The notes beneath the pieces were generated by a model that was not told the DNA's origin, did not search any database, and was given only the letters and a program-made list of their open reading frames with translations. A stretch of 64,000 nt of DNA from Roseateles sp. GTDB taxonomy: Bacteria; Pseudomonadota; Gammaproteobacteria; Burkholderiales; Burkholderiaceae_C. The number at the start of each line of letters is the position of its first letter. The stretch's first letter is position 1. The stretch spans positions 1 through 64,000 of the forward strand of contig NZ_JAFAGT010000033.1 of NCBI RefSeq assembly GCF_019237615.1, in the 5' to 3' direction. The translations under genes were made by a program, and so were the position numbers. Of the stretch, positions 20,520 through 28,862 are shown piece by piece.

Positions 20520-21370
20520 GCGCTGGTCTGCTGTCCGGCCACCTGAAGCGACCCGACCGCCGGACGGATCAAACGGATCAACCTGTCGGCGACTGGAAGT
20601 TCAGATTGCTGGGAAGCCTTGCCGACTCAGGTGCGCTGAGGGTCTTCACCGCCGCCGAGTTCCATAACCTCGTGCTGCGATACCGCCCCGGTGCGTCTGC
20701 GAGTACGGCCCGGCTGCTCGCCAATTCGTTGGTGCAGGCCGGCGCGCTGCGACGCGTTGCGTCGGGCGCGTATTTGAACCGGCGCTGCCTGCCGCCGGCC
20801 GAGCTGACCGAGATGGCCACTCGTATCCGAACCGGCGCCGTGATCTCCCTGCAGTCGGTGCTCGGCGAGTGCGGATTCTTGAACAACCCGTCATCAATCG
20901 TGATGGCCGTGGTGCCCACCTCGGCAGGCAAACGGCCGAACCTGGGTGAAGTGAAGACATCGGGCGGCGATGTCTTCAGGTTCTTCGGCTTGGCCGAGCG
21001 CTTCTTTCCTGCCACGGAAGAAGATCGCTGGACGCTGTATCAACCAGGTCGGCTTTGCGACATGTTCCGGCCTGAGGCCGCCCTGCTGCAATGGCTGCAC
21101 CTTGCCGGGATGAAGCGCAGCACGGTCACGCCGCCGCCCGCTGATGTGGACATGGGGCAGCTCGATGAAGAGCACCTGTGCCTGCTCGCGCAGCGATGGA
21201 GGCTTCAAACCGAGTTGACGACATGGCACGACTACGCGAAGTCTGTTGGCTTTGGCGAAGAGCGGCACGGATCCCACGCGGCTGTCAGTGAGAAGCCTCA
21301 AGCGGCAGCGGATGCCGATGGGGCGGCTGCGCGCGAACGGCTGCTTGCTCGCTTGGGGAAAAGCCGTTGA
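20516..21370 (+). CDS. AbiEi-like antitoxin / transcriptional regulator
   Basis: 284 residues from ATG 20516, overlapping the toxin stop by ATGA. An N-terminal winged-helix region (about 25-90, SLADSGALRVFTAAEF... LVQAGALRRVASGAYLNR) precedes the AbiEi-type domain with GAVISLQSVLGECGFLNNPSS and a C-terminal helical part. AbiEi proteins neutralise AbiEii without direct contact (type IV) and repress the operon. Here the antitoxin gene follows the toxin gene, the reverse of the usual order. The assignment rests on fold-like features and context. Confidence 0.65.
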   Translation: MSAGLLSGHLKRPDRRTDQTDQPVGDWKFRLLGSLADSGALRVFTAAEFHNLVLRYRPGASASTARLLANSLVQAGALRRVASGAYLNRRCLPPAELTEMATRIRTGAVISLQSVLGECGFLNNPSSIVMAVVPTSAGKRPNLGEVKTSGGDVFRFFGLAERFFPATEEDRWTLYQPGRLCDMFRPEAALLQWLHLAGMKRSTVTPPPADVDMGQLDEEHLCLLAQRWRLQTELTTWHDYAKSVGFGEERHGSHAAVSEKPQAAADADGAAARERLLARLGKSR

Positions 21371-21578
21371 AGTTCGAGCGCTCTCGCAAATGCTTCGATA
21401 GGCACTGCGGGCGTGCCTCGAATTCGAGGGGGAATGGCCCCAGCATCGCGTCCGGCTGGGCATGATGGCCGCTCCATGAGCGCGTCAAGGGCTCGTCCCC
21501 GGTTCCGTGGATTGCACGCCGAAGTGTGCCGAGCCACATGCGGCTGGACGAGCCAGGCGCAGCTGTAGGGGACGAGCT

Positions 21579-21749
21579 ATGGGCGAGCGTATCAATTTCT
21601 TCGTGGGTCTGGGCGCGCACGAGGACAGCAACAGCATCGCGGTGTGCAGCAGCCGGGATCCGGCCCGTTTTGCGGGAACCGTCGACGCCGATGTCCGGCA
21701 GCCGTTGAAGGCCCTCGCCAAGGCGCGCGCGTCTACACCCACACCATGA
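21579..21749 (+). pseudogene. IS110-family transposase N-terminal remnant
   Basis: From ATG 21579 the frame reads MGERINFFVGLGAHEDSNS and on to IAVC, RDPARFAGTVDADV and LKALAKARA before a stop. This matches the N-terminus of IS110-family recombinases (FVGLDVHKDSIAVAV pattern). The catalytic Asp of GLD is Gly here and the Lys of HKD is Glu, and about 300 residues are missing, so it is dead. It resembles a different IS110 lineage from the fragment at 1-46. The flanks 21371-21578 and 21750-21859 hold nothing else I can name. Confidence 0.75.
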
Positions 21750-21859
21750 AGAGCCAGCGATTCACGCGCCAGTCTCGGCGCTGGGCCTGAAGATCGCCGC
21801 TCGCCGCTCGCCACGAGCTACGACGAGATCAATGACGACCACTCCGCTCAGCCGGGAAG

Positions 21860-21883
21860 CAAAAAGCCACCGCTAGGGTGGCT
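21860..21883 (-). terminator. Intrinsic terminator after tRNA-Met
   Basis: On the minus strand AGCCACC and GGTGGCT (21877-21883, 21865-21871) pair around CTAGC and run into five Ts (21861-21865). It lies 36 bases beyond the tRNA CCA end, inside the islet side of the att copy. Confidence 0.85.
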
Positions 21884-21918
21884 CTTCTTTCCAGGCGCCT
21901 GAGGCACAAGGACTTTGT

Positions 21919-21936
21919 TTGGTGGCGCTTCAGGGA
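21919..21936 (+). repeat. Proximal att-like sequence inside tRNA-Met
   Basis: The 3' portion of the tRNA-Met gene (written on the plus strand) that is duplicated at 19257-19274. The islet lies on the 3' side of the tRNA, as expected for tRNA-directed integration. Confidence 0.6.
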
Positions 21937-21996
21937 CTCGAACCCCGGACCTGTGGATTATGATTCCATCGCTCTAACCAACTGAGCTAAAGCGCC
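21920..21996 (-). tRNA. tRNA-Met (anticodon CAT, elongator type)
   Basis: A 77-base tRNA on the minus strand: acceptor GGCGCTT/AAGCGCC, D arm GCTCAGTTGGTTAGAGC, anticodon loop ATCATAA giving CAT, T arm GGGGTTCGAGTCCC, encoded CCA. The first anticodon-stem pair (A-C) is a mismatch. Elongator Met fits better than Ile2(CAT) by overall resemblance, but the two share the gene-level anticodon. It marks the border between the AbiE islet and the pectin locus. Confidence 0.92.
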
Positions 21997-22049
21997 TAAG
22001 CCCGCTATTCTAAGCGATATTTTTCGAGGTCCGCAAGTGTTGTCGCGAA

Positions 22050-23714
22050 TCAGGGTGTCGCGGGGCGCAGAAAGCCATTCAGCGGCCGCCCCGGCAAGCG
22101 CTTGAGCCCTTCGACGACCTGGCTGGCGTTGAAGACGGCGCCAGCGTCGTTGGTGTGCGTGCGGGCGTCGGAGAAGAAGCCGTCGACGCGCTCGGCGCCC
22201 GCAGCGCGGTAGGCCTGCGTCACGAGCAGGGTCAGGTCGACGAACTGCGCGCCGCGTTCGCGCGCGACCTGCTCGCCCCAGGCGGCGTAGTTCTCGAAGT
22301 CGCGCGGCTGCTCGGGCTGCCAGCGGTCCTTGTGCGGGATGGGCGACAGTACGACGACATGGACGCCCCTGGCTCTGGCGTCGTCGATGTAGCGCGCGAG
22401 ATACCAGCCGAAGCTCTGCACCTTCTCCTTGCTGCCGTCGGGCCGGGTGTCCTCCTGCGTCTCGGGGCCGATGCCGGGGACGGAGCCGCGGTTCTTGCCG
22501 GCCGGGTCGCCGATGCGTGCACCGTCGTTGTGGCCGAACTGGATCAGCAGCGTGTCGCCGGCCTTCAACTGCTCCAGCACCGAGGCCCAGCGGCCTTCGG
22601 TGAAGAAGGTGCGGCTGCTACGGCCGCCGATGGCGTTGTTGACGACGTTGATGCGCTGCGTGTCGAAGAAGGTGGCCAGTCGCTCGCCCCAGCCGTAGGC
22701 GCCGTTCTGGCCGCCACTGCGCACCGTGGAGTCGCCAATCAGCACGAGGCTGGGCAGCCTGGGGTCGCGCGGCGCCTCGACCTTGACCTTGCGGGCATCG
22801 ACGACGGGCTGCTCGTCACTACCGTCGGGCGCGAAGCGGCGGGTGTAGAAGGCGTCCGGCAGCACCTTGTTCTGGATCAGTCCGGCGATGACGAGTTGGG
22901 CGTTCAGCGTCGCGCCGGCCAGGTTGGTGTGCACGGTCTCCTCGGGTGTCGCGGCGGGGAAGAGCTTCTCCACCGCGGCCCTGCCCAGCGCCTCGTAGCG
23001 CAGCGCGCCCCATTCGTTCAGGTCGATGAAGGCCACGTTCTCCTGCCTGGCCACCTCGGCGGCCCAGGCTGCGAAGTTGCCGCCGGCGCGCGTGACCTTC
23101 TGGCCGTCGGCCTCCCAGCGCTTGCGGATCACCGGCGAGCAGACCACCGGCGTGGCGCCGGCCGCGCGGATCTCGGCGATGTAGCCGCGCAGATAGGCGC
23201 CGTAGGTGGCGACGGTCTCGCGCTTGCCCGTCAGCAGGTTGTCGATGTCCTCGGTCTCGGGCCCCGCGCCGCGCAGCACGCCGCGGGCGCGGCTGTTGTC
23301 GTTGACGGGGCTGGCGTCGTTATGGCCGAACTGCATCAGCACCCAGTCACCCTTCCTGATGAGCGCCTTGCTGCGCTCCCAGTGGCCGCTGCTGCGGTAG
23401 GTGCGGCTGGACAGCCCGCCCACGGCGCGGTTGACGAGGTTGACCTGATTCGGGTCGAAAAAGCCGGCGATGGGATGGCCCCAGCCCCACTGCCCCTCGG
23501 CACCCTTGCCCTGGCCGTCGTCGTGGCCGTTGCGCACCGTCGAGTCGCCGATGAGGAGGATGGACGGCAGCTCGGGCCGGGCCGGATCGGGCAGCGTGAC
23601 CTGGGCGCGGGCGGGATCGGTGCTGGCGGTGAAGGCCTGCGCATGGACTGCGGCCGGCAGGGCCAGCAGCGAGAGCAGGGTCGCGGCGCAGCGGCGGGTG
23701 AGGGCGGGGGTCAT
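22050..23714 (-). CDS. Tandem SGNH (CE12-like) rhamnogalacturonan acetylesterase
   Basis: 554 residues: a signal peptide (1-25, ending VHAQ) and two SGNH hydrolase domains (about 50-285 and 320-545). Both have the serine block (GDST at 56-59 and 327-330), the Gly block (VGGLSSRT, IGGRSSRT) and GHND (130-133, 394-397). The His block differs from the usual D-x-x-H: domain 1 has E259-T-V-H262 and domain 2 has D516-A-R-T-H520. It would remove acetyl groups from rhamnogalacturonan in the periplasm or outside. It is divergent from the PL22-like gene across 135 bases and starts the pectin locus after tRNA-Met. Confidence 0.85.
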   Translation of the reverse strand: MTPALTRRCAATLLSLLALPAAVHAQAFTASTDPARAQVTLPDPARPELPSILLIGDSTVRNGHDDGQGKGAEGQWGWGHPIAGFFDPNQVNLVNRAVGGLSSRTYRSSGHWERSKALIRKGDWVLMQFGHNDASPVNDNSRARGVLRGAGPETEDIDNLLTGKRETVATYGAYLRGYIAEIRAAGATPVVCSPVIRKRWEADGQKVTRAGGNFAAWAAEVARQENVAFIDLNEWGALRYEALGRAAVEKLFPAATPEETVHTNLAGATLNAQLVIAGLIQNKVLPDAFYTRRFAPDGSDEQPVVDARKVKVEAPRDPRLPSLVLIGDSTVRSGGQNGAYGWGERLATFFDTQRINVVNNAIGGRSSRTFFTEGRWASVLEQLKAGDTLLIQFGHNDGARIGDPAGKNRGSVPGIGPETQEDTRPDGSKEKVQSFGWYLARYIDDARARGVHVVVLSPIPHKDRWQPEQPRDFENYAAWGEQVARERGAQFVDLTLLVTQAYRAAGAERVDGFFSDARTHTNDAGAVFNASQVVEGLKRLPGRPLNGFLRPATP

Positions 23715-23849
23715 GGCGCGGATGCTAGGAGCAGCCCGGCCCGTGCGGCGGGCCGGGATGGCGCAAGTTCTTGAGCGATTGGCGCCCAGCAACATCGCGC
23801 AACGTAGCCGGTCCTAGAGTCGCGGCCACCTTTCTTACCGGCACCCATC

Positions 23850-25202
23850 ATGTCGCTTCGCAAGACCTCCCTGCTGCTGTCCCTGCTGCTGGTGCTCGCC
23901 CCCGCCTGGGCCCAGATCGGCCAGCGCTTTCCTTCCGAGAAGCGCGTCGTGCCTGACCCCGTCACCGGCACGCCGCTGACCTTCCTGACGACGCAGCCAC
24001 GCGGCGACTCCAAGATCTACCCCAGCCACCCGCAGTGGACGGCCGACGGCCAATGGCTGGTGTTCCGCTCGGCGCGCGTGAAGGGCGAGGCCATTGCCGT
24101 CAACGAAGCCAGCGGCGAGATGGTGCAGGTCACCGAGGGCGGCTACGAGGGGATGCTCAACCTCGCGCAGTCGGGCGGCAACAGGCTCTACTTCCTGCGC
24201 AAGGACCCGGGCGGGGCGCCCAAGGTCATGCAGGCCATCGAGGTGGACCTGGACCGCGTCTTCGCTGACAGCAGGGCCGGCAGCATCAAGCCTGCGAGCA
24301 GCTATCAGCGTGTCATCGGCACGCTGCCGGCCGAGCTGGAGGCCTTTGGCGACAACGCGCTGGACTCCGACGGCCAGTGGTTCTACTTCCGCATCCAGGG
24401 CAAGGCCTACGCGGGTGCCAGGCTGCCGGCCGGCACCAAGATCGAGCCGCCCTTCGGCCCGCGCGGCATGGGTGCCGGCCCGCATGCCATCGGCAAGATC
24501 AACGTGAAGACCGGCGAGATCCAGCATGTGGTCTCCGTGCCCTTCCAGATCGGCCATATCCAGGCCAACCTGTGGAGCCCGGGCGAGCTGGTGTTCAGCT
24601 GGGAGACCGGCGGCAAGGCGCCGCAGCGCACCTGGACGGTCAAGGGCGACGGCAGCGGTCTGCGCCCGCTCTATCCCGAGGCGCCCTATGAGTGGGTCAC
24701 GCACGAGGCCTTCATCGGCAAGGACGAGGTGGCACTGGCCATCATGGGCCACCGTGCCATCCCGGGTGTCTTCGACCCGGGCCGCGCGCCGGGTACCGAC
24801 GTGGGCGGCGCCAACCCGGGGCAGGACGCCGCCTGGGGCGACGCCGGCACGCGCGAGAAGCCGACGGGCCTGGCCATCGTCAACCTGCGCACCCGCGAGG
24901 TGAGCCTCGTCGGCCAGACGCCGTCCGGCAGCGGCCTGTGGCACGTCCATGGCTCACCGGACGGGCGCTTCGCGGTCGGCGACGACTTCGGGCGCAGCCT
25001 CTACCTGATCAACCGCAAGAGCCGCGAAATGATGCTGCTGACGACGGGCCACAAGACGACAGCGCGCGACCATCCGCACCCGACCTTCAGCCCCGACGGC
25101 CGCAAGATCCAGATCCAGTCGGCCATGCTGGCCGCCGACGGCCGCGAGATGAATATCTGCATCGTGCCAGTGCCCAATGCTTGGCTGGAACGTAATCACT
25201 GA
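23850..25202 (+). CDS. PL22-like oligogalacturonate lyase, secreted
   Basis: 450 residues with a signal peptide (ending PAWAQ), then a WD-like beta-propeller. Motifs GHIQANLWSPGELVF, EWVTHEAF, WHVHGSPDGR and a late HPHPTFSPDG fit the metal-binding His cluster of oligogalacturonate lyases, which cleave unsaturated digalacturonate by beta-elimination. Known PL22 enzymes are about 390 residues and cytoplasmic; this is longer and carries a leader, so it would act in the periplasm. It may act on a related uronide. It stands alone before the receptor's regulatory region. Confidence 0.75.
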   Translation: MSLRKTSLLLSLLLVLAPAWAQIGQRFPSEKRVVPDPVTGTPLTFLTTQPRGDSKIYPSHPQWTADGQWLVFRSARVKGEAIAVNEASGEMVQVTEGGYEGMLNLAQSGGNRLYFLRKDPGGAPKVMQAIEVDLDRVFADSRAGSIKPASSYQRVIGTLPAELEAFGDNALDSDGQWFYFRIQGKAYAGARLPAGTKIEPPFGPRGMGAGPHAIGKINVKTGEIQHVVSVPFQIGHIQANLWSPGELVFSWETGGKAPQRTWTVKGDGSGLRPLYPEAPYEWVTHEAFIGKDEVALAIMGHRAIPGVFDPGRAPGTDVGGANPGQDAAWGDAGTREKPTGLAIVNLRTREVSLVGQTPSGSGLWHVHGSPDGRFAVGDDFGRSLYLINRKSREMMLLTTGHKTTARDHPHPTFSPDGRKIQIQSAMLAADGREMNICIVPVPNAWLERNH

Positions 25203-25410
25203 GATTCATGCTTCGGTCCTGAATATTTGTATGCGGATTTTGTTCGTGAATATTTGATATTCATCTGATCATGGGCTGAATCCCTTGCAAGAGGGGTTCG
25301 GCCCATATTCGTTCGGGCTCTGGTGATGGCCCGGATCCGCGCCCGCCGCGGGCGCCGCGCCCAGTGTGCCGACCCGTCTCGGCCGAGGGGAGTGCAGTGG
25401 GTCGCGGATA

Positions 25411-25424
25411 ATCACGAGCGTGAT
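25411..25424. promoter_or_regulatory. Palindromic operator-like site 1 of the receptor gene
   Basis: ATCACG-AG-CGTGAT is a perfect palindrome with a two-base centre. Its core TCACGNNCGTGA recurs at 25465-25480 and inside the rha palindrome at 42455-42480. Confidence 0.65.
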
Positions 25425-25464
25425 CGAAATCCAGGTGGCTCAAGGGTTTTCTCGGGGGTGAAGC

Positions 25465-25480
25465 AATCACGGTCGTGATT
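25465..25480. promoter_or_regulatory. Palindromic operator-like site 2 of the receptor gene
   Basis: AATCACG-GT-CGTGATT, a perfect 7-bp palindrome centred 55 bases from site 1 and abutting the candidate -35 box. The position suits repression by steric block or looping between the two sites. Confidence 0.65.
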
Positions 25481-25590
25481 CTTTGCTGGCATGTGAACAC
25501 GACGTAAAACCCGCGGCCTAGACTGTCCTCGGGGCAGTAAAGAGGGTTCGTATCGAGCCCATCCTGGTTGATATTCTGGAGACAAACAAA

Positions 25591-28500
25591 ATGCTGAAGA
25601 AGATTCACGGCGGCATGCCAGTTTCACGTTGGACGCCGTTGGCCCTGGCCATTTCGGCCGCACTGGCCGGCCAGGCGCATGCCCAGCAAGCCCAGGCGCC
25701 GGCCGAGAAGCCCGCCGAGAAGGCCGAGGCCAAGGCCGCCGACAAGGCTGCCGACAAGGGCGCGCAGCAGCTTGACACCGTCACCGTCACCGGCATTCGC
25801 CGCTCCATCCAGAGCGCCATCGACCGCAAGCGCCATGCGTCCACGGTGAGCGACAGCATCGTCGCCGAGGACATCGACCAGTTTCCGGACAAGAACGTCG
25901 GCGAGGCGCTGTCGCGCATCACCGGCGTACAGTTGTCGCGCGAGTTCGGCGAAGGCTCCCAGGTGTCCATCCGCGGTGTCGAGCCCGACCTGAACCGCGT
26001 CGAGATCAATGGCATGTCGGTGCTGGGCACCAACGGCGGCGCCGGCCGCGGCGCCGAGCTGCGCGAGCTGGCCTCCGAGCTGATCGCCTCCATCGACGTC
26101 GTCAAGGGCTCCACGGCCGACCTGACCGAAGGTGGCGTGGGCGGCACCGTCCGCATCAACACGCGCAAGCCGCTGGACTTCAGCAAGCGCACCATCGCCG
26201 GCACGCTGGCGGCCGAGCAGGGCAGCCTGCGCGGCGGCACGCAGCCGCGCGGCACGCTGCTGCTGGCCGACAAGTTCCTGGACGGCAAGCTTGGTCTGAT
26301 GGCCAACCTGGTCTACGACAAGATCCACACGCGCGGCGACTTCGCCCGCAACACGTCGTGGAGCTTCCTGCGCGACTGGGACTTCTCGCCCGAGAAGACG
26401 GTCACCAGCCTGAACCCCGTCGCCGCCGCCGTGACGACCTCGGCTGGTTGCAATGCGCTGACCAACACCACCGACAAGAATGCCTGCCTGGCCCAGTGGT
26501 TCGACTACTCGCCGCGCATCTCGCGCTACGGCATCTGGGAACGGGACCACAAGCGCAGCTCCGCTGAGCTGACAGCGCAGTACAAGTTCAGCAACGAGCT
26601 GGACGCCTACGTGAGCCATCAGGTCAACAAGCAGGCGCAGAAGCTCAACGACATGAACTTCGGCACCGACTTCACTTCGGTGTCGCGTCTGTCGAACGCC
26701 GGCAACGCGCCGGTCTACCGCGCCGACGGCACGGTGCAGACCGCCGGCACCTGCACGGGCATCAATGCCAATACGACACCGTCCGGCATGGTGGTGGAGA
26801 ACCACCATGTCACGCAGTACACGGTGGGCAACTGCCTGAACGTGGCCGGCCAGGGCGGCCAGGGAGCGTTCAGCACGTCGGCGCGCGACTTCGCGCTGAA
26901 CATCGAGTCCAAGTACACGACGGCGGGCTTCAAGTTCAAGAACAACGACTGGCGCGTCGAAGGCCTGCTGGGCGATTCGAAGTCGGACTACAGGAGCGAG
27001 AGCAACAACATCGTGCTGACGCAGAACGCGCCCGGCCTGGTCGTCAAGCTCGACGGCAGCCGCCTGCCGCAGTTCATCTTCCCGAAGGGCTACAGCCCCG
27101 ACGACGCCAGCTCCTACGTGCAGGCCCAGCTGCAGTACCGTCCCTCGGCCACGCACAACAAGGAGCGCCAGGGCAAGCTGGACTTCCAGTACAACCTGGA
27201 CCACGACTTCCTCCACAGCGTGTGGTTCGGCGGCCAGGCGCGTGAGTCCAGCTCGCGCCAGTACAACGGCGGCGGCTACCTGGTGCAGAACAACGGCAGG
27301 CTGGACCTCACCGACGAGGCGGTGGACATCAATGCCCGCACAGCCAACGTCAACCAGACCATCATCTTCGACCCGCTGTACACCGGCACGGCGCAACGCC
27401 CCAACGATTCGCAGACCTACATCAACAGCGGCTACAAGACCTCCTACGTGACCGGCGCGCGCATGCAGGAGATCGTCAACGCGATCCGCACCAAGTCGCC
27501 CGGCACCTTCATGGGTGGCTACGGCAACGCCTCCGGCATGCCGGGCAACTGGACGGCGCCCAGCTATGCGGCCGCCGCGGCCTCAGGCATCTTCGACACC
27601 AGCGACTTCAGCCACAAGTACCTGTACACGACGCCCGGCAACGACGGCAAGACCTACCCACAGATCCCGGCCTTCGACATCACCGAGAAGATCAAGTCGG
27701 GCTATGTGCGACTGGACTGGGGTACCGAGATCCTGGGCATGCCGCTGGATGGCAACGTCGGCGTGCGCTACACCCGCACCGACGTGACCTCGGCCGGCGT
27801 GCGCACGGACCGCACCTGCAACCCGGCCACCGTGTCGAGCTGCTCCGTCATCGTGAACAGCAACCAGATCGTGGCCATCAGCAACAGCTACAACGATGTG
27901 CTGCCAAGCCTGAACGGCACGCTGCAGCTGATCAACGGCAAGCTTCTGGTTCGTGGCGGCCTGGCCAAGGTGATGGCGCGTCCGGCACTGAACCTGCTGG
28001 CGCCCAACGTCACTTGCACGACGGGTAGCGGTGACCCGGCACGCGGTGGCAACGGTACCGACACCTGCTCGGCCGGCAATCCCGACCTCAAGCCCTATCG
28101 CGCCAACAAGTACGACCTGAGCGTGGAGTACTACCCGAGCCGCGACACGCAGGTCAGCCTGGCCACCTTCCGTACCGACATCGGCACCTATGTCCGCAGC
28201 AATGTCGTGAACTACGGCGTCAACTTCTTCGGCGACGGCCGTATCTTCGACGTGACGCAGGCGGTCAACGGCGAAGGCGCCAAGACCCAGGGCATCGAAC
28301 TGGCGGGCCGCACGGCGCTGTCCTTCCTGCCGGGCTGGCTGAGCGGCTTCGGCGTGGATGCCAACTACACCCGCATGACGTTCAGCTACGCCAAGGGCAA
28401 CGAGCTGATCAGCCCGCTGGACAATTCCGTGCTGCCCTACCCGGGCCTGTCGAAGAACTCCTACAACCTGGGCCTGTGGTACGACGACGGCAACTTCAAC

Positions 28501-28758
28501 GCCCGCCTGGCCTACGCCTACCGCGACAAGTACTACACGGGCGGCAATGACGTGTCGGGCAACCCGAACTTCCGCGACAAGACCGGCTACCTGGACGCCA
28601 AGGTCCAGTGGAAGGCGACGAAGAACTTCACGCTGGCGATCGAGGCGAAGAACCTGACCAACCAGGCCGAGCTGAGCTACGCCGGCGACCTGAGCCGCCC
28701 GAACGAGCTGGCCTGGTCCGGCCGCCGCTACTACCTGACGCTGGGCTACAAGCTCTGA
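25591..28758 (+). CDS. TonB-dependent outer-membrane receptor, probably for rhamnogalacturonan/pectin oligosaccharides
   Basis: 1055 residues: an extended signal peptide (ending AHAQQ), an unusual Ala/Lys/Glu-rich linker (about 33-58, repeats of AEK and ADKAADK), then a TonB box-like LDTVTVTG. The plug follows (SDSIVAEDIDQFPDKNVGEAL, IRGVEPDLNRVEINGM), then a large barrel ending in YLTLGYKL. This is the carbohydrate-type receptor family of plant-polymer degraders. Flanking lyases and esterases suggest its ligand; that is inference. Two palindromes precede it and a strong terminator follows it. Confidence 0.9.
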   Translation: MLKKIHGGMPVSRWTPLALAISAALAGQAHAQQAQAPAEKPAEKAEAKAADKAADKGAQQLDTVTVTGIRRSIQSAIDRKRHASTVSDSIVAEDIDQFPDKNVGEALSRITGVQLSREFGEGSQVSIRGVEPDLNRVEINGMSVLGTNGGAGRGAELRELASELIASIDVVKGSTADLTEGGVGGTVRINTRKPLDFSKRTIAGTLAAEQGSLRGGTQPRGTLLLADKFLDGKLGLMANLVYDKIHTRGDFARNTSWSFLRDWDFSPEKTVTSLNPVAAAVTTSAGCNALTNTTDKNACLAQWFDYSPRISRYGIWERDHKRSSAELTAQYKFSNELDAYVSHQVNKQAQKLNDMNFGTDFTSVSRLSNAGNAPVYRADGTVQTAGTCTGINANTTPSGMVVENHHVTQYTVGNCLNVAGQGGQGAFSTSARDFALNIESKYTTAGFKFKNNDWRVEGLLGDSKSDYRSESNNIVLTQNAPGLVVKLDGSRLPQFIFPKGYSPDDASSYVQAQLQYRPSATHNKERQGKLDFQYNLDHDFLHSVWFGGQARESSSRQYNGGGYLVQNNGRLDLTDEAVDINARTANVNQTIIFDPLYTGTAQRPNDSQTYINSGYKTSYVTGARMQEIVNAIRTKSPGTFMGGYGNASGMPGNWTAPSYAAAAASGIFDTSDFSHKYLYTTPGNDGKTYPQIPAFDITEKIKSGYVRLDWGTEILGMPLDGNVGVRYTRTDVTSAGVRTDRTCNPATVSSCSVIVNSNQIVAISNSYNDVLPSLNGTLQLINGKLLVRGGLAKVMARPALNLLAPNVTCTTGSGDPARGGNGTDTCSAGNPDLKPYRANKYDLSVEYYPSRDTQVSLATFRTDIGTYVRSNVVNYGVNFFGDGRIFDVTQAVNGEGAKTQGIELAGRTALSFLPGWLSGFGVDANYTRMTFSYAKGNELISPLDNSVLPYPGLSKNSYNLGLWYDDGNFNARLAYAYRDKYYTGGNDVSGNPNFRDKTGYLDAKVQWKATKNFTLAIEAKNLTNQAELSYAGDLSRPNELAWSGRRYYLTLGYKL

Positions 28759-28819
28759 TCCTGCCCTGCGGGCAGGTTCATCGGGCCGGCATGGCCTCCC
28801 TGTTGCGCTGACAGCGCGC

Positions 28820-28851
28820 CGGCCCCCGCTCACGCTGGGGCCGTTTTTTTT
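28820..28851 (+). terminator. Strong intrinsic terminator between receptor and PL11 lyase
   Basis: CGGCCCC (28820-28826) and GGGGCCG (28837-28843) form a stem with a ten-base loop, followed by eight Ts (28844-28851). It ends only 11 bases before the PL11 ATG, leaving no room for a clear ribosome binding site there. Confidence 0.9.
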
Positions 28852-28862
28852 GGTTCATCACC

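Larger units (their letters stand above)
19257..21936. mobile_element. tRNA-Met-bounded islet carrying an AbiE-like pair and an IS110 remnant
   Basis: The plus-strand 18-mer at the tRNA-Met 3' end (21919-21936, TTGGTGGCGCTTCAGGGA) recurs in the same orientation at 19257-19274 with one mismatch (G for T). This is what integration at a tRNA 3' end leaves: an intact tRNA on one side and a short copy on the far side. The enclosed 2.7 kb contains abortive-infection type genes and a transposase relic but no integrase. The element is therefore either a remnant or was mobilised in trans. Confidence 0.65.
25203..25590 (+). promoter_or_regulatory. Regulatory region of the TonB-dependent receptor
   Basis: A 388-base gene-free stretch. 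Near its left end TGAATATTTG occurs twice (25220-25229, 25247-25256), and the second copy forms the hairpin TGAATAT-TTG-ATATTCA (25247-25263). Two palindromic operator-like sites follow (25411-25424, 25465-25480). A possible promoter is TTGCTG (25483-25488) with TAAAAC 16 bases later. GGAGA just before the ATG at 25591 is the ribosome binding site. Confidence 0.6.
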
